Positions 32,785 through 45,283 of a stretch of DNA of 64,000 bases are shown here, one piece after another. Below the pieces are notes generated by a model that was not told the DNA's origin, made no database searches, and saw only the letters and a list, made by a program, of their open reading frames with translations. How positions within the stretch are numbered: the first letter of the stretch is position 1; each line of letters starts with the position of its first letter. The position numbers and the translations under genes are program-made. This DNA comes from Wolfiporia cocos (Eukaryota; Basidiomycota; Agaricomycetes; Polyporales; Phaeolaceae): the NCBI GenBank assembly GCA_029448655.1, contig JACCLO010000006.1, forward strand, positions 3,286,001 to 3,350,000. The letters run 5' to 3'.

Positions 32785-34462
32785 ATGGCCGTAACTGTCA
32801 ATGATACAGAGGATTATCAAGTACTAAGGCTGAGATCCGCGAATGCCAGCGAGGAGGACATCAAAGCTGCTTACAAGAAGCTTGTACGATGTCCGGTTAC
32901 GCTTGCTAATCTGCTGATTGAGCTCGAAGTAGGCTCTTCAATGGCATCCAGACCGTCACATTCACGATAAAGAAGAGGCACAGCGGAAGTTCATCGAGGT
33001 TCGTCAATCTATTCGTCTCAGATGGATGTAAGGCACACAAATGATCACTTATTCAGATCAATGAAGCTTATAGGAGCATGCTGGATGACTGCCGTCAGCG
33101 CAAATCGAAGAAACTCTCAAATGCGAGGCCAAAGCATAACCTTTCGGCAACCACTTCTGGGACGTCTTCACAAGCCCCTAGGGTTGTTCCTCGGGAGGCA
33201 GAAGGCGCGAATTTCTCAGATAGCAGAAAAAGGTCGTGTTACATCAGGAATCTTGTCACTCCGACCACTTATGATTGTTCAGAAACGGTTCCTGCAAGCA
33301 ACCTTCATCGTCGTATGCTGGCAACAGCAAAACTCCCGAGATTAGCAGTAAATCTTCGTCTGGAACCGCTAAGAAGGAACCCCGCGACCGGGGCTCGAGT
33401 CCCATCAAGAAGTTTCCCCTTGCGTTCGTTGACGTATGCCCTGCTTGCCTCGCCCTAGTAAAATCGTGATCAATGTTTCTCGGCTACAGGAATATGACAA
33501 GCGCGTACACCCGGCGACCGTGGTGTCTGAGCGTGGGTCCAGCGCACAGTCTGTTGAACTATCTCGCGCCCAATATGATACGCGTCCATCATTGACTTCC
33601 CGGAAACGGCAGACACGCCAGTCGTCGCAGGATAGGTAGCTCATGGCTATTCGTTCGGTTCACGCAGCATGACTGATGTAGTTACACAGCAATCGATCCG
33701 GGATACAGCACAAGAGATTCAAGCTTGACTATACCGATGCCGAGCGGAAAGTCGAGTCGCAGATGTCAACCAATTCATCGTTTTCACTTCGCGGCCTGAG
33801 TGAAAGCTTTTCGGAGGACTGGATCTTTCCGCTTCCTCTTACACTCGAGGACCTGTACTTCTGCGGACTGCGCACATACTCGGTCACCCGACTCCTTCGC
33901 TGCGGACAAATGCAGAAGGTTGATATTGACCTCCATATCCTTCCGCAATGGCGCACTGGAACGCGCATCCGTGTTCCTGGGCGCGGCAATGAGCGGCGCG
34001 ATGGGTCATTTCAGGATATCGTCTTCGTCGTGAAGGAAGAGCCTCATCCATGCTTTTCTCGCATCGATGATGACCTTGTTGTTATCGTGAACACGTCAGT
34101 GGATTATACATATCGTCAAACAAAGTCAATGGCTATCAGGGCAGGGACTCAGAAGACCACAAAAGTATATTATGTGCAGGGAATTGATGGCGAGGAGTAT
34201 GCGCTATCTTGCCCAACTAGGCCTTCATCGCAGACTAGCGATAGTAGAGTGGTCGGCGCTGGAATGCCAGTATACAGAGGTGGTAAAATCATCGGTAAGG
34301 GCGACCTGGTTGTCCGGTCAGTGCTTCGTCTTCGTCATGATTTATTTGCTGAATTATTCTTGCAGCTGGAAATTTGCGCGTTCCGAGATACCACCTAAGA
34401 CGAAGACTGTGTGGGGTTTGTTGAGGAGATTCTGTCCTAGTGTCCATCCCCGATCCTACTAG
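32785..34462 (+). CDS. J-domain (Hsp40) co-chaperone, type II-like
   Basis: Probably stimulates an Hsp70 ATPase in cytosol or nucleus. Certain exons: 32785-32883, 32933-32998, then one from 33057; the last is 34366-34462. Joined, they give a J domain: EDYQVLRLRSANASEEDIKA, AYKKLALQWHPDRH with the essential HPD, then EEAQRKFIEINEAYRSMLDD. A Ser/Arg-rich linker follows whose introns I could not place, including a Ser-rich frame SCKQPSSSYAGNSKTPEISS. From about 33770 the C-terminal substrate-binding domains are clear: FPLPLTLEDLYFCGLRTYSV, LPQWRTGTRIRVPGRGNE, DIVFVVKEEPHPCFSRIDDD, GAGMPVYR, GKGDLVVR. There is no Cys-rich zinc region, so it is Sis1/DNAJB-like. The middle gene model is uncertain. 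Confidence 0.85.
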
Positions 34463-35171
34463 CAACATAAAGCATATATCACCGTGATCAATAGAACTCG
34501 AATCCCAATGTTGTTTTATTGCGGCGATCGAAAGTCTTGCACGCATGAATTGTCTTTCCGGCTTGCAGCGATTAATAAAAAGAAAGACGTTGAAAGCCAG
34601 ACTACTGCGATATTAAAGCATCGCATTATCACACTCTGACAGTAGATTGTCATTGGTCATCGTCTCCGTACTTCATGCTATGACCTCTCGGTGTCCAAAC
34701 TGAATACTTGTTCACAACAAATCTAGGCAAGAACTATCGCCGACTCTGGTGGATTCGCTGGAAGCTTCACTCAACGTATGGAATCTCATGATAGACGCAG
34801 ACTCTCACGCCACGACTCAGAGATGGTCAGTATAAACCAGATCTCGATCCTTCAGCTTAGCAGATCGACCTCAATGATCCAAGGTGCGATTGCGAACCGG
34901 CGTATCTACACCTTCTTGTACACAACATGAGCTTTACAACAACGTCATTACATTGGCATCCAAATGCAAACGGTCCTTGTTGTCCTGCCAACATGACGAG
35001 CGCTTGCGTGCCTCGAGGACTGCTAGCGGGCGCGTATTTTAATTGAGGTTCTCGTGCTGACGACGTATAAACTCTCTGGCACAAGCTTGCATCCTTGCCC
35101 TACATTGTCCACCTGCTGTTTGACTCTCCGTTCCTGTTCCTCTTCTGTTATCCTGCTTTCATTATTTCCTA
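34463..35171. other. Intergenic
   Basis: About 700 bp. No convincing coding block. The segment 35090-35170 is pyrimidine-rich (CTGTTTGACTCTCCGTTCCTG region) just before the next start codon, as in many basidiomycete promoters. Confidence 0.4.
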
Positions 35172-37399
35172 ATGAGCGCCATTCTGGGTGCGGTCATTGA
35201 TGCCTCGAGGATAGGCAGCGATATTAGTGGCGTACCTGGAATCGGTGCCGCAGCATCCTGTGTCCGAGCTATAAGCCAGAGGTGCAACCAAGTAGTATCG
35301 CACAAAGTGAGTAGCCGCTGCCGGTCCTCTGGATTCTTTCTGGAGATGTTCAGTGGACCATAGAAAGAGTGTCGGCTGCTGGCGAATCAAGCTGCAATGC
35401 TGTTACAGGTGCTGCTCACCTCCCATGTAGAGGTAGATCAGCTACGTGCAGCCGCGGACGAGGTCACTCTGTATGTTCTCGAGTGTTCCGACTGTTGCAC
35501 GTACCAATGAAGGAACAGCATATTGCGAGCTGTATACGACCGTCTCGAAATCTTGGCAAGCTATAGCCTAGTTCGGGCGATTCGTGAGTGATAAATAACA
35601 TCTGACCGTCCGTGGCCTGCTGACATTGCGCTTAGTCTGGGACGGCAAAGTGACTGATGGGATCCGCAAATGTGAGGCAGATCTGACTACTGCCCTCTCG
35701 AGATTTCACGTACGGACACTACTTAGCTGCGCATCCACGTGTTAACGTCGATTGTCCAGATTGCTTCCAACATCACTGTGGCGAATGCACAGCAGACGAC
35801 CACGGTGGCACAGGCGAATCATCATGACGAAGTTATGAAGACGCAACGACGGACTAACGAGTTGATTATGGATATGAAGCAACGTATGCTTACCATACTC
35901 CCACGAGCACGAGACGGCACGATTGCAGCAGAACTGGGCAGGACAATTGAGCTGACCCCCGAGCAATTAACGGATGCGGGGCAACTTGTGGGATTCACAA
36001 ATGGCATATGGCAAGCAAATACTCACATCTCTGCAGGTTCTCACAAGTCGTGGCGATTCCGAGGTTCATACCACGGAAGAAGAGTATACGGAAGTCCAGA
36101 GGCCGATGAGTGAATTGTACCATCAGACAGGCGTTACAGCCAGCGTACATATCTTGGACAAGCAAGTCGAGTTTGTCGGGTGCTACCCTATGGAGAAATG
36201 TGCCAATAGCTGGGTGTGGAAAGGTCTTTGGTTGGGTCGGGAGAAGGTCTGACAGTTCCTTCGCTGTGGTTGCATTCCTTCTAAGCGTATCCCTCTAGGT
36301 TGCTATCAAGGTCCTCCGAAAAATTGCCGCATCTCCAGCAGCGAAGGATGTATGTACGGCTATTGTCTCTAAGTGCTGATGCTGACATCTTCAAGCATTT
36401 TGTACATGAGGTTAAGATCTGGTCAGAATTGAGGCACCCGAACATACTCCCGCTTCTCGGCATCGTGACCGACATGAGCTATATACACACGGTTTGTTTG
36501 CAGACTTTTACTATTAGAACCGCTACACTCATTATGTACGCTGTTCAAGGTTTCTCCCTGGATGGAGAATGGTAGCATTCTACAGTGCGTCGCTATTGTC
36601 CTTATCTACGACCTTGCTCACCCGCGTCTAGATATGTGGCGCGAAATAAAGACGCCAACAAGGTTTACTTAGTTCGTAATAGCGTATTTGGTGATATCCA
36701 ACCTGGCTCATGCTCTGAAATATAGCTTAGTGGCGCCGCGAAAGGGCTGGCATATCTTCACGAACAAGGCATTGCGCACGGGAACGGCAAGTCAATCCTT
36801 AATGATTTTATACAGATAGGTTGCTTACTATTCCCATATAGTGAGATGTGTAAGTACCATTATACAAGCCATTAAATCCAGATATACTTATTTCGATGTG
36901 GCCGGTGGCTAGTCGAACATACTCGTTAACGACAAGGTTGGTCCGTGCAATCGCGAAGACTAGTCATTCTTGATTATAACTTCGTAATCAGTTGGAAGGC
37001 TGTATATGTGACTTCGGCATGGCTAAGGTCTTTGGCGAGATCTTGGAATCTGTCCCACAAGTGACCGAGACGGGAGGGACGCGGTGGCAGGCACCGGAAA
37101 TAGTGTTCACAAACACTGGTAGCCCCACCCCAGCCAGCGACACCTGGTCGTTCGGCATGACGATGCTGGAGTGTTTTACATTACTCCCGCCGTGGCAAGA
37201 GGTCAAACGCGACTGCGAGATCGTCCTGGACATGCTTTTGGAGGGAGAAAGTAGGCATCCTGAACGCCCACAAGAGACACCGGATCTGACGGACGAGATC
37301 TGGCGCGTGATGATGAGATGCTGGAAGAAGGACCCCGCACAGCGATGTTCACTAGCCACTATTGTGGAGTGTCTGCAGGATTCTAGTCCTGCTGCCTGA
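35172..37399 (+). CDS. MLKL-like helical bundle fused to TKL (pseudo)kinase
   Basis: Possibly a membrane-directed cell-death or signalling protein. The N-terminal 190 residues are helical (MSAILGAVIDASRIGSDISG, KECRLLANQAAMLLQVLLTS, VTDGIRKCEADLTTALSRFH), the pattern of the four-helix MLKL/HeLo-like domain. A coiled linker (NHHDEVMKTQRRTNELIMDM) leads to a kinase fold: VAIKVLRK (Lys present), HEVKIWSELRHPNILPLLGI, VSPWMENGSILQYV, GAAKGLAYLHEQGIAHGN, NILV, ICDFGMAK (DFG present), GTRWQAPEI and SDTWSFGMTMLE. The catalytic HRD reads HGN and the glycine loop is not recognisable. At least 12 short introns; one donor is GC (36787) and one exon is only 8 bp (36842-36849). From memory, HGN is common in this Agaricomycete family. 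Confidence 0.82.
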
Positions 37400-38933
37400 C
37401 AGGATGTATCATAGACAGTCAGCTCGCTCACATCATTCTAGATTTTTCACACAAACGACTATCGCGCTCTTATGTATCACCATCTGCATGTATAGTGAAT
37501 TTCGCTTGCTCACATTTGTAGTCTTGCATTCAAGTAGTTGTGTATTGCAGCTGTTGGCGGTGGTCCATATTGGAAACGGTCGAGACAGTCAGACCGACTC
37601 CGCTGACGCAGGGCATTGTTCCAATAGAACGCATCTAGGCCAGCTGTCTGCATGTGATACATTACGCTGATCCTCGTGAAGTCTGCGCAACTCATGCCAT
37701 GGCCATGATGCTGGGCAGGACGCATCAAGACGTGAGTGAGCATGTTGATGTTGAGTGATAGCGAAAGTAGCTTTTGCCCGTGCACGGTGTCATGCATCAT
37801 GCATCATGGCTGAGCCATGTTCCGCATAATCGAACAAGAACCAGATCACGGAGCGACACTCATAATTCGAGCCTTCATAGCCATTGGAAGCATCATAGCT
37901 ACTCTGTGACTTCTTGGCGCATTCCGATGGGAAGTGCGATTGAGTGTCGCCAATGCCCATCGTAGCGGTGACAATGGTCGGGGCGCAAATTTGTCCGCAG
38001 AGCCCATCATCCATCGAGGACAATGATCCATATCCGCGATGCCACCGCGTTGTGATGATAGAACACGTCGGCTTGGGCTGTAATCATGCAGCTCAAATGC
38101 CAGTGGGAAAGTCAGCCTGCGACCAGGTCGAAGTGAGAGCTGGAGCGCCCATCATCGCGCTGACATTCAGAAATACACTGAAGCACTTCCTTACCTCAAA
38201 TAAGGAGAATGGCATACTAGTGGGTAGTGACCACCCCCATCTTCAGTTGCTTACACGTAATGCTTAATGAGATTCCATGCAGTGTATAGATATGTGGATG
38301 CTATGGTACCGGAAACATTAGTGATGTATGCGCACAAAGACAAGGGCCGTCTATATGCAAATGCAAATGCGAGGTGGAACGAATGTCCGTGCCTGATGAC
38401 AGAGACAGAACAGGATGCGACGAGACGAGGCGAAAATCAATATGCACAGGGAACCAGAGGTGAAGGAGGGAGCGCGCAGCCTGGCGCAGGACAGCGGTGA
38501 ATGTGATTATCATGAACGAGTGGCTAGCAGTGGGCAAGAGCAACGAGCTACGCAAGAACATGCCAAGACGAGCGGGACTGAGCCTGCTAGTCCACGTCGT
38601 GTGAGAGGGGTAGATGCTTGGACCGCTACTGAAGGTCTCAGCAAACAGTGGGTGAACAGGAAGTGGGGGACGAACGGCATGCAATTGGCCTTGATGCAGC
38701 GCGAATCCAGAACACGATGCACTCGACGGGTACCAGAAACCACTTCTGTCCTTCTAAATCGCCCGACCTGTCTGTCCATATCCACCGCGAAACTTCCGTC
38801 CATTCAAAATGTCCCTTCAAAACATACCGGAGCGCAAGGTTCTCGACAGCAGCATTGTAGTCCCTCTCCCAGCGCCCTCCCCGTATCTCTGCATATGGAC
38901 CAGCCATCAGCCTTCTCCCGCCCCGTGCCCCGA
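37400..38933. other. 1.5-kb interval, nothing assigned
   Basis: Several short frames occur on both strands, but none has a motif or a credible exon series. The last 500 bp contain ORFs antisense to each other, probably the 3' region of the neighbouring sensor gene. Confidence 0.4.
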
Positions 38934-40482
38934 TCATGCGCCGTATCCACCGCCATACATCGGGCCCGGGCCTGGGCTCATCGCGCGCGGTGCATGGATA
39001 TGTGGCGCCTGCAGCCCTGGCGCAGGCGACATCCTCCCTCCCATCGGCATCCCGCCGGGCCCCATGCCCGGCGCGGGTGACATCCTCCCTCCCATCGGCA
39101 TTGGGCTCCGTGCGCGCCCGCCGATTTGCGTCATCGGTATCGCCTCACCCTCGAGCGTGCGCGGAACGGGCCCGTTATACGGGTCGTAGTATCCCTGCGC
39201 AGGATCGTCGCGGTATGGCTGGGCGCCGGGCACGCCGGGGCCTGGACCGACGTTCGGGTTGAGGTGCGGGAGCGGAGGGACAGCGTACGGGTCTTGGTGC
39301 GCAGGGTAGAGGTCGACCGCTGACGCAGCGGCAGAAGGCGCGATGCTGCCTGCGCGCGAATCCGGCCGCGCGGTGAGGTTGATCTCGGACGATGTTTCGA
39401 AGCCGGCATTGCCTGTGCGATGTGTCGGCAGTGCGTGCGGGCTATCGCCGTGCGTGTTGAGCTCAGGCCATTTGATCGCCTCAGCTGAGCGGGCAGTCAG
39501 CATGTGTACGTGAGAAAGATACGTGAGAATGGGAGGATAGATATTGCGGCGTGGCAGCAGCAGCAGCACCGGAGACGGCGCGAGTTCGTATGGCTATGTT
39601 CCCGGCGCTAAGCGACGCGGCATCACTGAGCCGTGAGACAGAAGGCTGTTACCTGATTCAAGACCAATCCTCGCGTTATGCGAATGCGTACAGCACCGGA
39701 AAACGCAACAATGCAAATCCTCGGGATGCGATAGAGGGGAATGTGTACCACTCACCGTCATCGTATTCATCGAGGTATTTCTTGCGGCTGAACTTGAACA
39801 CCGCAAATGCAACCACACTGAGGAGCATGACACCGCCTGCGACAGAGAGACCGATGATTCCTCCCGTGCTTAAACCGGAACTTGAGCCACCGCCGCCACC
39901 GCTAGCAGTTTGCGTCGCTGATGAACTCGCCGATGTTGCCGAAGCAGGTACAGTGACAACGACTGTAATCCTTGAACCTTCTGCATCGGTCGACAACGAC
40001 GTTGAGAGAACTGAGGATGGAGAGGGCGAAGGAGAAGTTGTCTGCGGAGGAGGAGTCGTGGCTTGGCTGCTGGTGGAACTTTGCGTCGAGGTGGCTGTGT
40101 TATCCGTGGCCGTCTTGGAGGGCGTAGAAGTGGTGCCCGTGTTCGACGGACTGTTGGTGTTGGTATTAGTCGGGGAAGTGGTTGTTCCGGAGCTACTGGT
40201 CTTTGAGCTGTCGGTAGTGGAGGTAGTATCTGCCGTGGTCGAGCTCTGCGTGGTGGTTGAAGATGAATCTGACGTCTGGGATGTGGTGCTCGTCGTTTTC
40301 GCTGTGTCTGAGGACCCAGTGGTACCGCCATCGCCGCTTGGGGTGTTGAAGATGCCGCTGAAGATGTCTCTCTGTGCTATCGAGTGTGCATTTCGATCAT
40401 GGGCAGAGACGAGGGGAACAAGGAGCGCAGAGACAAGCGCAACGAGAAGGAGGTAACGACCGAATGTGGATGACCTGAGCAT
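38934..40482 (-). CDS. Ser/Thr-rich single-pass membrane protein, wall-sensor-like
   Basis: Exon 1 (39756-40482) and exon 2 (38934-39484), with a 271-bp intron that may hide a small exon. A signal peptide (YLLLVALVSALLVPLVSA) is followed by a dibasic-like AQRD site, then about 130 residues of Ser/Thr/Pro text (O-mannosylation type), a Gly/Ser hinge and one membrane span (GGIIGLSVAGGVMLLSVVAF) with a basic stop (KFSRKKY). The cytosolic tail is Pro/Gly-rich with repeats PMPMGGRMSPAPG and GMPMGGRMSPAPG. The layout resembles MID2/WSC-type cell-wall stress sensors, although no WSC Cys domain is present. Function is inferred from architecture only. Confidence 0.8.
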
Positions 40483-42395
40483 CGAGCCTGTTGGTCAAGA
40501 ACAATCACGAGCAGCCCACAAGGGGAAGAGAGCAGGCCTAAGAGGCTTCGTAGCGGTCGTGATGGTGAGTATGAAAAGTGAAGTCGGACTTGGCTGCAGC
40601 TGGAAGAGGTGTAAGTCCACCGCGCGACCTCCAATTTGCCCGCCACCGCCATCCCACGTGTCGCTACGGCGACCGAGCGCCCATGCCTAATTTGATCTCC
40701 GCGGCCCGCCCGAGCCAAGTTCCCGCCATCCGAGCCCGGGACAATTCATGAATTATGCATCGCCTCGCAGCAATACGCAGTTAATGACCCTCGAATTGTT
40801 TGCAGCTACATTGAGGCCTCCTTTTCCGCAGCACACGGCGTGCCCGAGCAGTGGCGACAATCTCGGATCCGTCAAGTTCGACACCGCCCCAGCATTCAGG
40901 CGACGTGCTCCTCGCGAGAGGATGTTCTTGTTACATGTTACAGATGGTTGCTCGCCACAAAGCCGCCAGTCTTATCATGCCTAGCACATAGTTATGGGAA
41001 GACGAGCTGATGTCAGCACATCCACTAGCTCAGGTCATCGCTGACTTTGATGCACATTGTACAGGAGAGAACAAGGATCGCGCGTCTTCTCGTTTCTCTT
41101 CAAGAACTTTCTCACGACCGCTCCTCGCACCGCTAGACAATGTGGCCAAGCCCGGTGCTCGTGCGCTGGCAATCAACTTAACAGCATGGGACGCTGTCCC
41201 TTGAATAGCAACGTGGATCATTCTCCCGTTAGCGGCTGTCGTTTGGAACGGCCCAAACAACGCTGAATCGATGAATAGATCAATGCTTGACAGCGGACGC
41301 GCCAGAAAAAGTAGGTTACCGCTGAGAAAGTCTCACTCGGCCAGCAGCGGCACGCCTAGGCATCACCCACAGGCGGGCTATGCGCACCGTACATATGCAT
41401 ATCTGCATTGCTGATTAAGTTTCTTAGAGCTGCCTCAAGCATAGCGGGTTCTGCATCTAGGAGGCCCATTCCGTATTGCTTGGTAAGCTGCATGATAGAC
41501 ACTCTGTTATCCCCAACTCAACGTCGCCAGAATTGGGGTGGCGGCACTCGACATGCTGTAGCGACGTTCAGCGCTACTAAGGTACGTGATCATCATGACT
41601 TCCCGCATCCGATTGTCACGAGGGGTGAAGGGATTTGCGGGAAGGAGAAAGAGAGCCATTGTACAGTAAATGTAGGCGTGTGCTCACCAACTAGTACCTG
41701 TCTTCCGCGAGGGTGATCGGTACTCCTGTGGCAATGACCGCAGCCCATCAGCGCGTTACATACGCCCACACGTGTCTATGACCCGGCATAGCTTGCGTCC
41801 ACTCGCTGAGGTTTCGCCAGAAATGCAGTTATTCGAATCCTCCTGATGCACTCCCGCAACTCCAGCCGTACACAATGTCCCCTTCTTTCCAAGCAGAACG
41901 CATGGTAAGCTTCAGCGTTCCCCAGATTTGAACCATGCATTCTGGGTTCAATTAGCTTGAATTCATCTAGCACTAGATCCTCAAGCTGGCCCATTCAAGA
42001 GTCCGCAATGATCAAGCATCATAAAAGAAAAGTCGAGACTACCATTCCTATCGACTCGGATATCTGCAGAAAGCATCCTTCCGCAGATCGATGGGCTCTA
42101 TGACGAGCACGTTGTCTTACATGATGTTCCAAAGAGAGCGTGGCATGTTGTCTCGTCAAGACTGTAGCTCTGCAAACGCATATGTTGCTATCCCTCTTAG
42201 CTTAGTGCATCAGGACACCACCGTCTTAGCTTGGGCAGCTCTCTAGACAAAGCAATATCGAAATCGTGTTGACAGGTAAACGAACCCATGCAATGCGCAT
42301 CCATCTAGATCGTATGCAGAAAGACATGACTGAGGCGAGCTATCCAGACTGGCAATATCTATTTGCAGCTGAGATTACACTGATGGGGGCAAAAA
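40483..42395. other. 1.9-kb interval, nothing assigned
   Basis: Includes the sensor gene promoter (40483-40900). A frame on the minus strand (41776-41994, EDLVLDEFKLIEPRMHGSNL) has a sensible composition but no family I recognise and no joined exons. No LTR ends or inverted repeats seen. Confidence 0.35.
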
Positions 42396-43502
42396 TCACT
42401 CATCCGAGTCAAAATCGAGATCCTTTGCGATGTCCTCCCAGCTGTCCATATTCTGCATCATCTGCTCGCAATGAGCTCGCCCTTGTACATACGCAGGGTT
42501 GCCTAGGAGAAGGAATCCAGGTAGCTCCCTGCCCTTTGCTTTTCCTTCACTCCGGACAACATCTACAAGCACCTCCATTGCCTTCGCGGGGTCTCCCTTA
42601 GCGTGCTTCCAGTATTCATCCAGTTTCTTCAACACATTCTCGCGGGTTCCGTCATACGCGGGAACATGACGGTTCATGGTGTATGAGATCCTGTCGTTGC
42701 TTCCTGTTCGAAATCCACCAGGCGCAATAAGGAGAATGCGAATTCCAAATTCTGCCAATTCAGCTGCCAAACACTCGCTCATAGCTGCGGGCAGGTTAGC
42801 TATTGACAAAGGTATTAGCTGCCTGTGCATACCATGTATCGCAGCTTTGGAGGCAATATAGAACCCCACTGCCTGGTATATACCGAAAGTTTTGAGAGAC
42901 TCAGTATAACAACTTGAGGACAATGACACGCACGGGCACATTTGCTTGCCATACTGATCGACTCCCGAGGAAAACAAGCGTGCCTGATCTACGTTGTCGC
43001 ATGTGTGGTATCACTGCATTTGTGACTTTGAGAGCTCCGAAGAAATTGGTATGGAACTGAGCAATCGCTGCGCTCGATCTGCTCGGAAGACAAGATAAAC
43101 AGATCGTGAGCCTGTATAACCATTTGACGCAAAGCTGTGGCATACCTTCCTTCTTCAACCATACATTTGGACGCATAGCCGGCGTTATTTACAAGAACAT
43201 CGATGCGACCCCAGAACGTCAGAGCGTCATCCACTGCGGTCTGGATGTTTTCTTCTGTATCTATGACGTCTAAAACTACTACTCGCAATCGAGATCGGTC
43301 CACATCTGGCAATGCGAAGTCTTCCAGGTGGCGTACGGTTGCAATAACGCAGTCACCCCGTGCCAATGCCGAGCCCACAAGACATCGTCCTAGCCCAGAC
43401 GACGTGCCTAAAGAATATGGGCATTGTTTAGCGCTTGCGTGATGTGGACCTTATCAGCTCCGACGCACCAGTGATGAACCAAACCTTCCGTGAGGGGTCC
43501 AT
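42396..43502 (-). CDS. Short-chain dehydrogenase/reductase
   Basis: NAD(P)-dependent oxidoreductase of the classical SDR type, substrate unknown. Five exons: 43469-43502, 43146-43407, 42934-43078, 42833-42872 and 42396-42784, all GT..AG. Joined, it begins MDPSRKVWFITGTSSGLGRC, giving the TGxxxGxG cofactor motif; the first exon is only 34 bp. Next come DVIDTEENIQTAVDDAL, the NNAG motif (IDVLVNNAGYASKCMVEEG), a catalytic Ser in TLVFLGSRSVW, YIASK (YxxxK) and GIRILLIAPGGFRT. About 290 residues, normal for the family. It ends DSWEDIAKDLDFDSDE. The start fits because only this ATG completes the glycine motif. Confidence 0.92.
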
Positions 43503-44136
43503 TAGGGCACAGGCGTGAGCACTTGAGCACTAGTGATGACCGAGCGCTGAGGCTGAGCTGTGGAGTTGGACGTGGGCCAACTGGTGAGTCCCTTTAAGAG
43601 CGGGTGTCGGCGGTTTAAGTTTTGAGATCTGATACCCGAGATCAGAATTAAAACACAACACCTCGTGGATTCGTGGAGTTAAGCGCCAAGAATGTCGATT
43701 GGTTTGTGAGAAGCAGCCCGACGTCGCCATGAGGCATGCGGTGTCGAAATTCACGGGAAGGCGCCCGCTCGCGAGGCTACGCGCTCCCTTTCGGACTCCA
43801 GGGACTTCGTCTGGATGGGTTACAAACGCACGGCGTAGGTACGTACAATCCGTCCCATTTTATACTAGCGGTGACTCATCTACCCGTACCGCCCCGATTA
43901 TCAGCCCCCCGACTCCCGCCGCGCCCGCCATTTCCGCCTTGGTGCACTATTAACTCCGATCGATGTGCGACTCCGATCGCACCATCGCGCGCCGAGCGCG
44001 TCGACTTCCAACATGCGGCATCATGGCGCGATGGGGCGGAGTCGGTCGAATGATCGAATCATAAGGGGGGACCACGGCGTCGTATAGTGTGCCTTTCGCG
44101 TGGCCGCTAGTTACCTGATCATGTATGAAGTAGAGT
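43503..44136. other. Upstream of dehydrogenase
   Basis: About 630 bp with no gene. Two frames on the plus strand (43699-44053) are short and lack motifs. Probably promoter plus spacer before the inverted-repeat element. Confidence 0.4.
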
Positions 44137-44255
44137 TTCAGTCAACTATCTTAATCTGCCAACTGCCCTTCGCTTAAGAAATCGCAGTTGCGAGCTAGGT
44201 TTTCACGCAGATTAATCTGCTAGCTGTGGCAGATTAATCTACTGTGACAATAAAA

Positions 44256-44342
44256 TGGTACATCCAGGATTTGAACCAAGGACCTTAGCACGGATGAGAA
44301 TAAGAGCATCGCAGCATAATTAGCCGACTGAGCCATAGTGAC
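44256..44342 (-). repeat. tRNA-like module, left arm
   Basis: On the minus strand it holds an A-box-like TGGCTCAGTCGG and a B-box-like GGTTCAAATCC, spaced as in a tRNA, and ends GATGTACCA. The 5' part does not pair with this 3' end, so it is a tRNA derivative, not a gene. Confidence 0.7.
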
Positions 44343-44633
44343 AACAGTTACCATTGACCAATCAAAATATATATAACGCAAATTTTACACACAATTTCCA
44401 CAAATCATCAAGGCAACTAACTGCTACAACAAGCATAAAAAAATCAATGATAGTGGTAGCTTGTTTTACCATGCCTGACCTGGAGCAATTCACAATGGGA
44501 AAGTTGAATACACTGGAATCACAAGTCTTTAGAGGCAGATTCATTTGTATTTGTGTTATGGAAGATGTTAAACTGTGAAAATGAAGTTTACAAAATACTC
44601 TCTATATTTCCTAAAAGTGTGCAGACACCAGTT

Positions 44634-44720
44634 GCACTGTAGCTCAGTTGGCTAACATATGCTGTGATGCTGTTATTCTCATCTGTGCTAAGGTCCTTGG
44701 TTCAAATCCTGGATGTACCA
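44634..44720 (+). repeat. tRNA-like module, right arm
   Basis: Inverted partner of the left module: TAGCTCAGTTGG (fits the A-box consensus) and GGTTCAAATCC, ending GATGTACCA. The middle shares TTATTCTCATC with its partner, but no proper anticodon arm forms. Confidence 0.7.
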
Positions 44721-44757
44721 TTTTATTGTCACAGTAAATTAATCTGCCGCAGCTGGC

Positions 44758-45283
44758 TGACACAGACCTGTGTCATCCCACAACCACCCACGCCCTAAGC
44801 CTCCCAGCCCTGACTCCCCTACAAGCCACCTTTCAGATACCGGAGGGCCCAAGATGCCGATGGCTGGTCAAGGGTAGTCCTAAGGCACTACAGTGTGGTC
44901 GAAGTTCTCCCAGGCTAGTTGTCAAGAGGGTAGAGCACGCAGAGGGGGATTTGCAAGTAAGGGGGCCTAAGCCCCAGAGTTAGATTGAGAAGTCTGAGGA
45001 GTACGCCTCAGACCTTCTAGCTTTTAAGTACAGGAGTAGCACTGTATCGACCAAGCCCTAAGCTGGCCCTAAAGCGACATGGCCTGTGCGCATGCGCCTA
45101 AACGTCAGGGACTAGACCGCTACATAGAAACCCTGTACCCTAGTCACGTTACATACGGGTTATCTTATCTGCTACTTAATTAAGCGCGCAACTATCTATA
45201 CATCACGTGACCTGAATACTTAAAGTCTTTTAGTTCGACGCTGAGAGGGGGCATTCACCCAGGTCCCGGGATAAACCGTGACA
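44758..45283 (-). mobile_element. Solo LTR F (family 1)
   Basis: Starts TGACACAGACC and ends CCGTGACA. Flanks CTGGC (left) and CGAGC (right) are a weakened 5-bp duplication; comparison with the intact left arm of the host element shows that only this site was duplicated. Family hairpin at 44992-45013, and TGGCCTGTGCGCATGCGCCT as in LTR B. Confidence 0.82.

Noticed and set aside
39551..40456. 301-codon frame on the plus strand
   Set aside because: Antisense to the Ser/Thr-rich ectodomain of the sensor; its Val/Glu-rich text is a mirror of that composition.
44634..44720. Possible functional tRNA gene
   Set aside because: A and B boxes are present, but the acceptor stem does not pair and no anticodon arm forms; the same block is repeated in the opposite arm of a mobile element.
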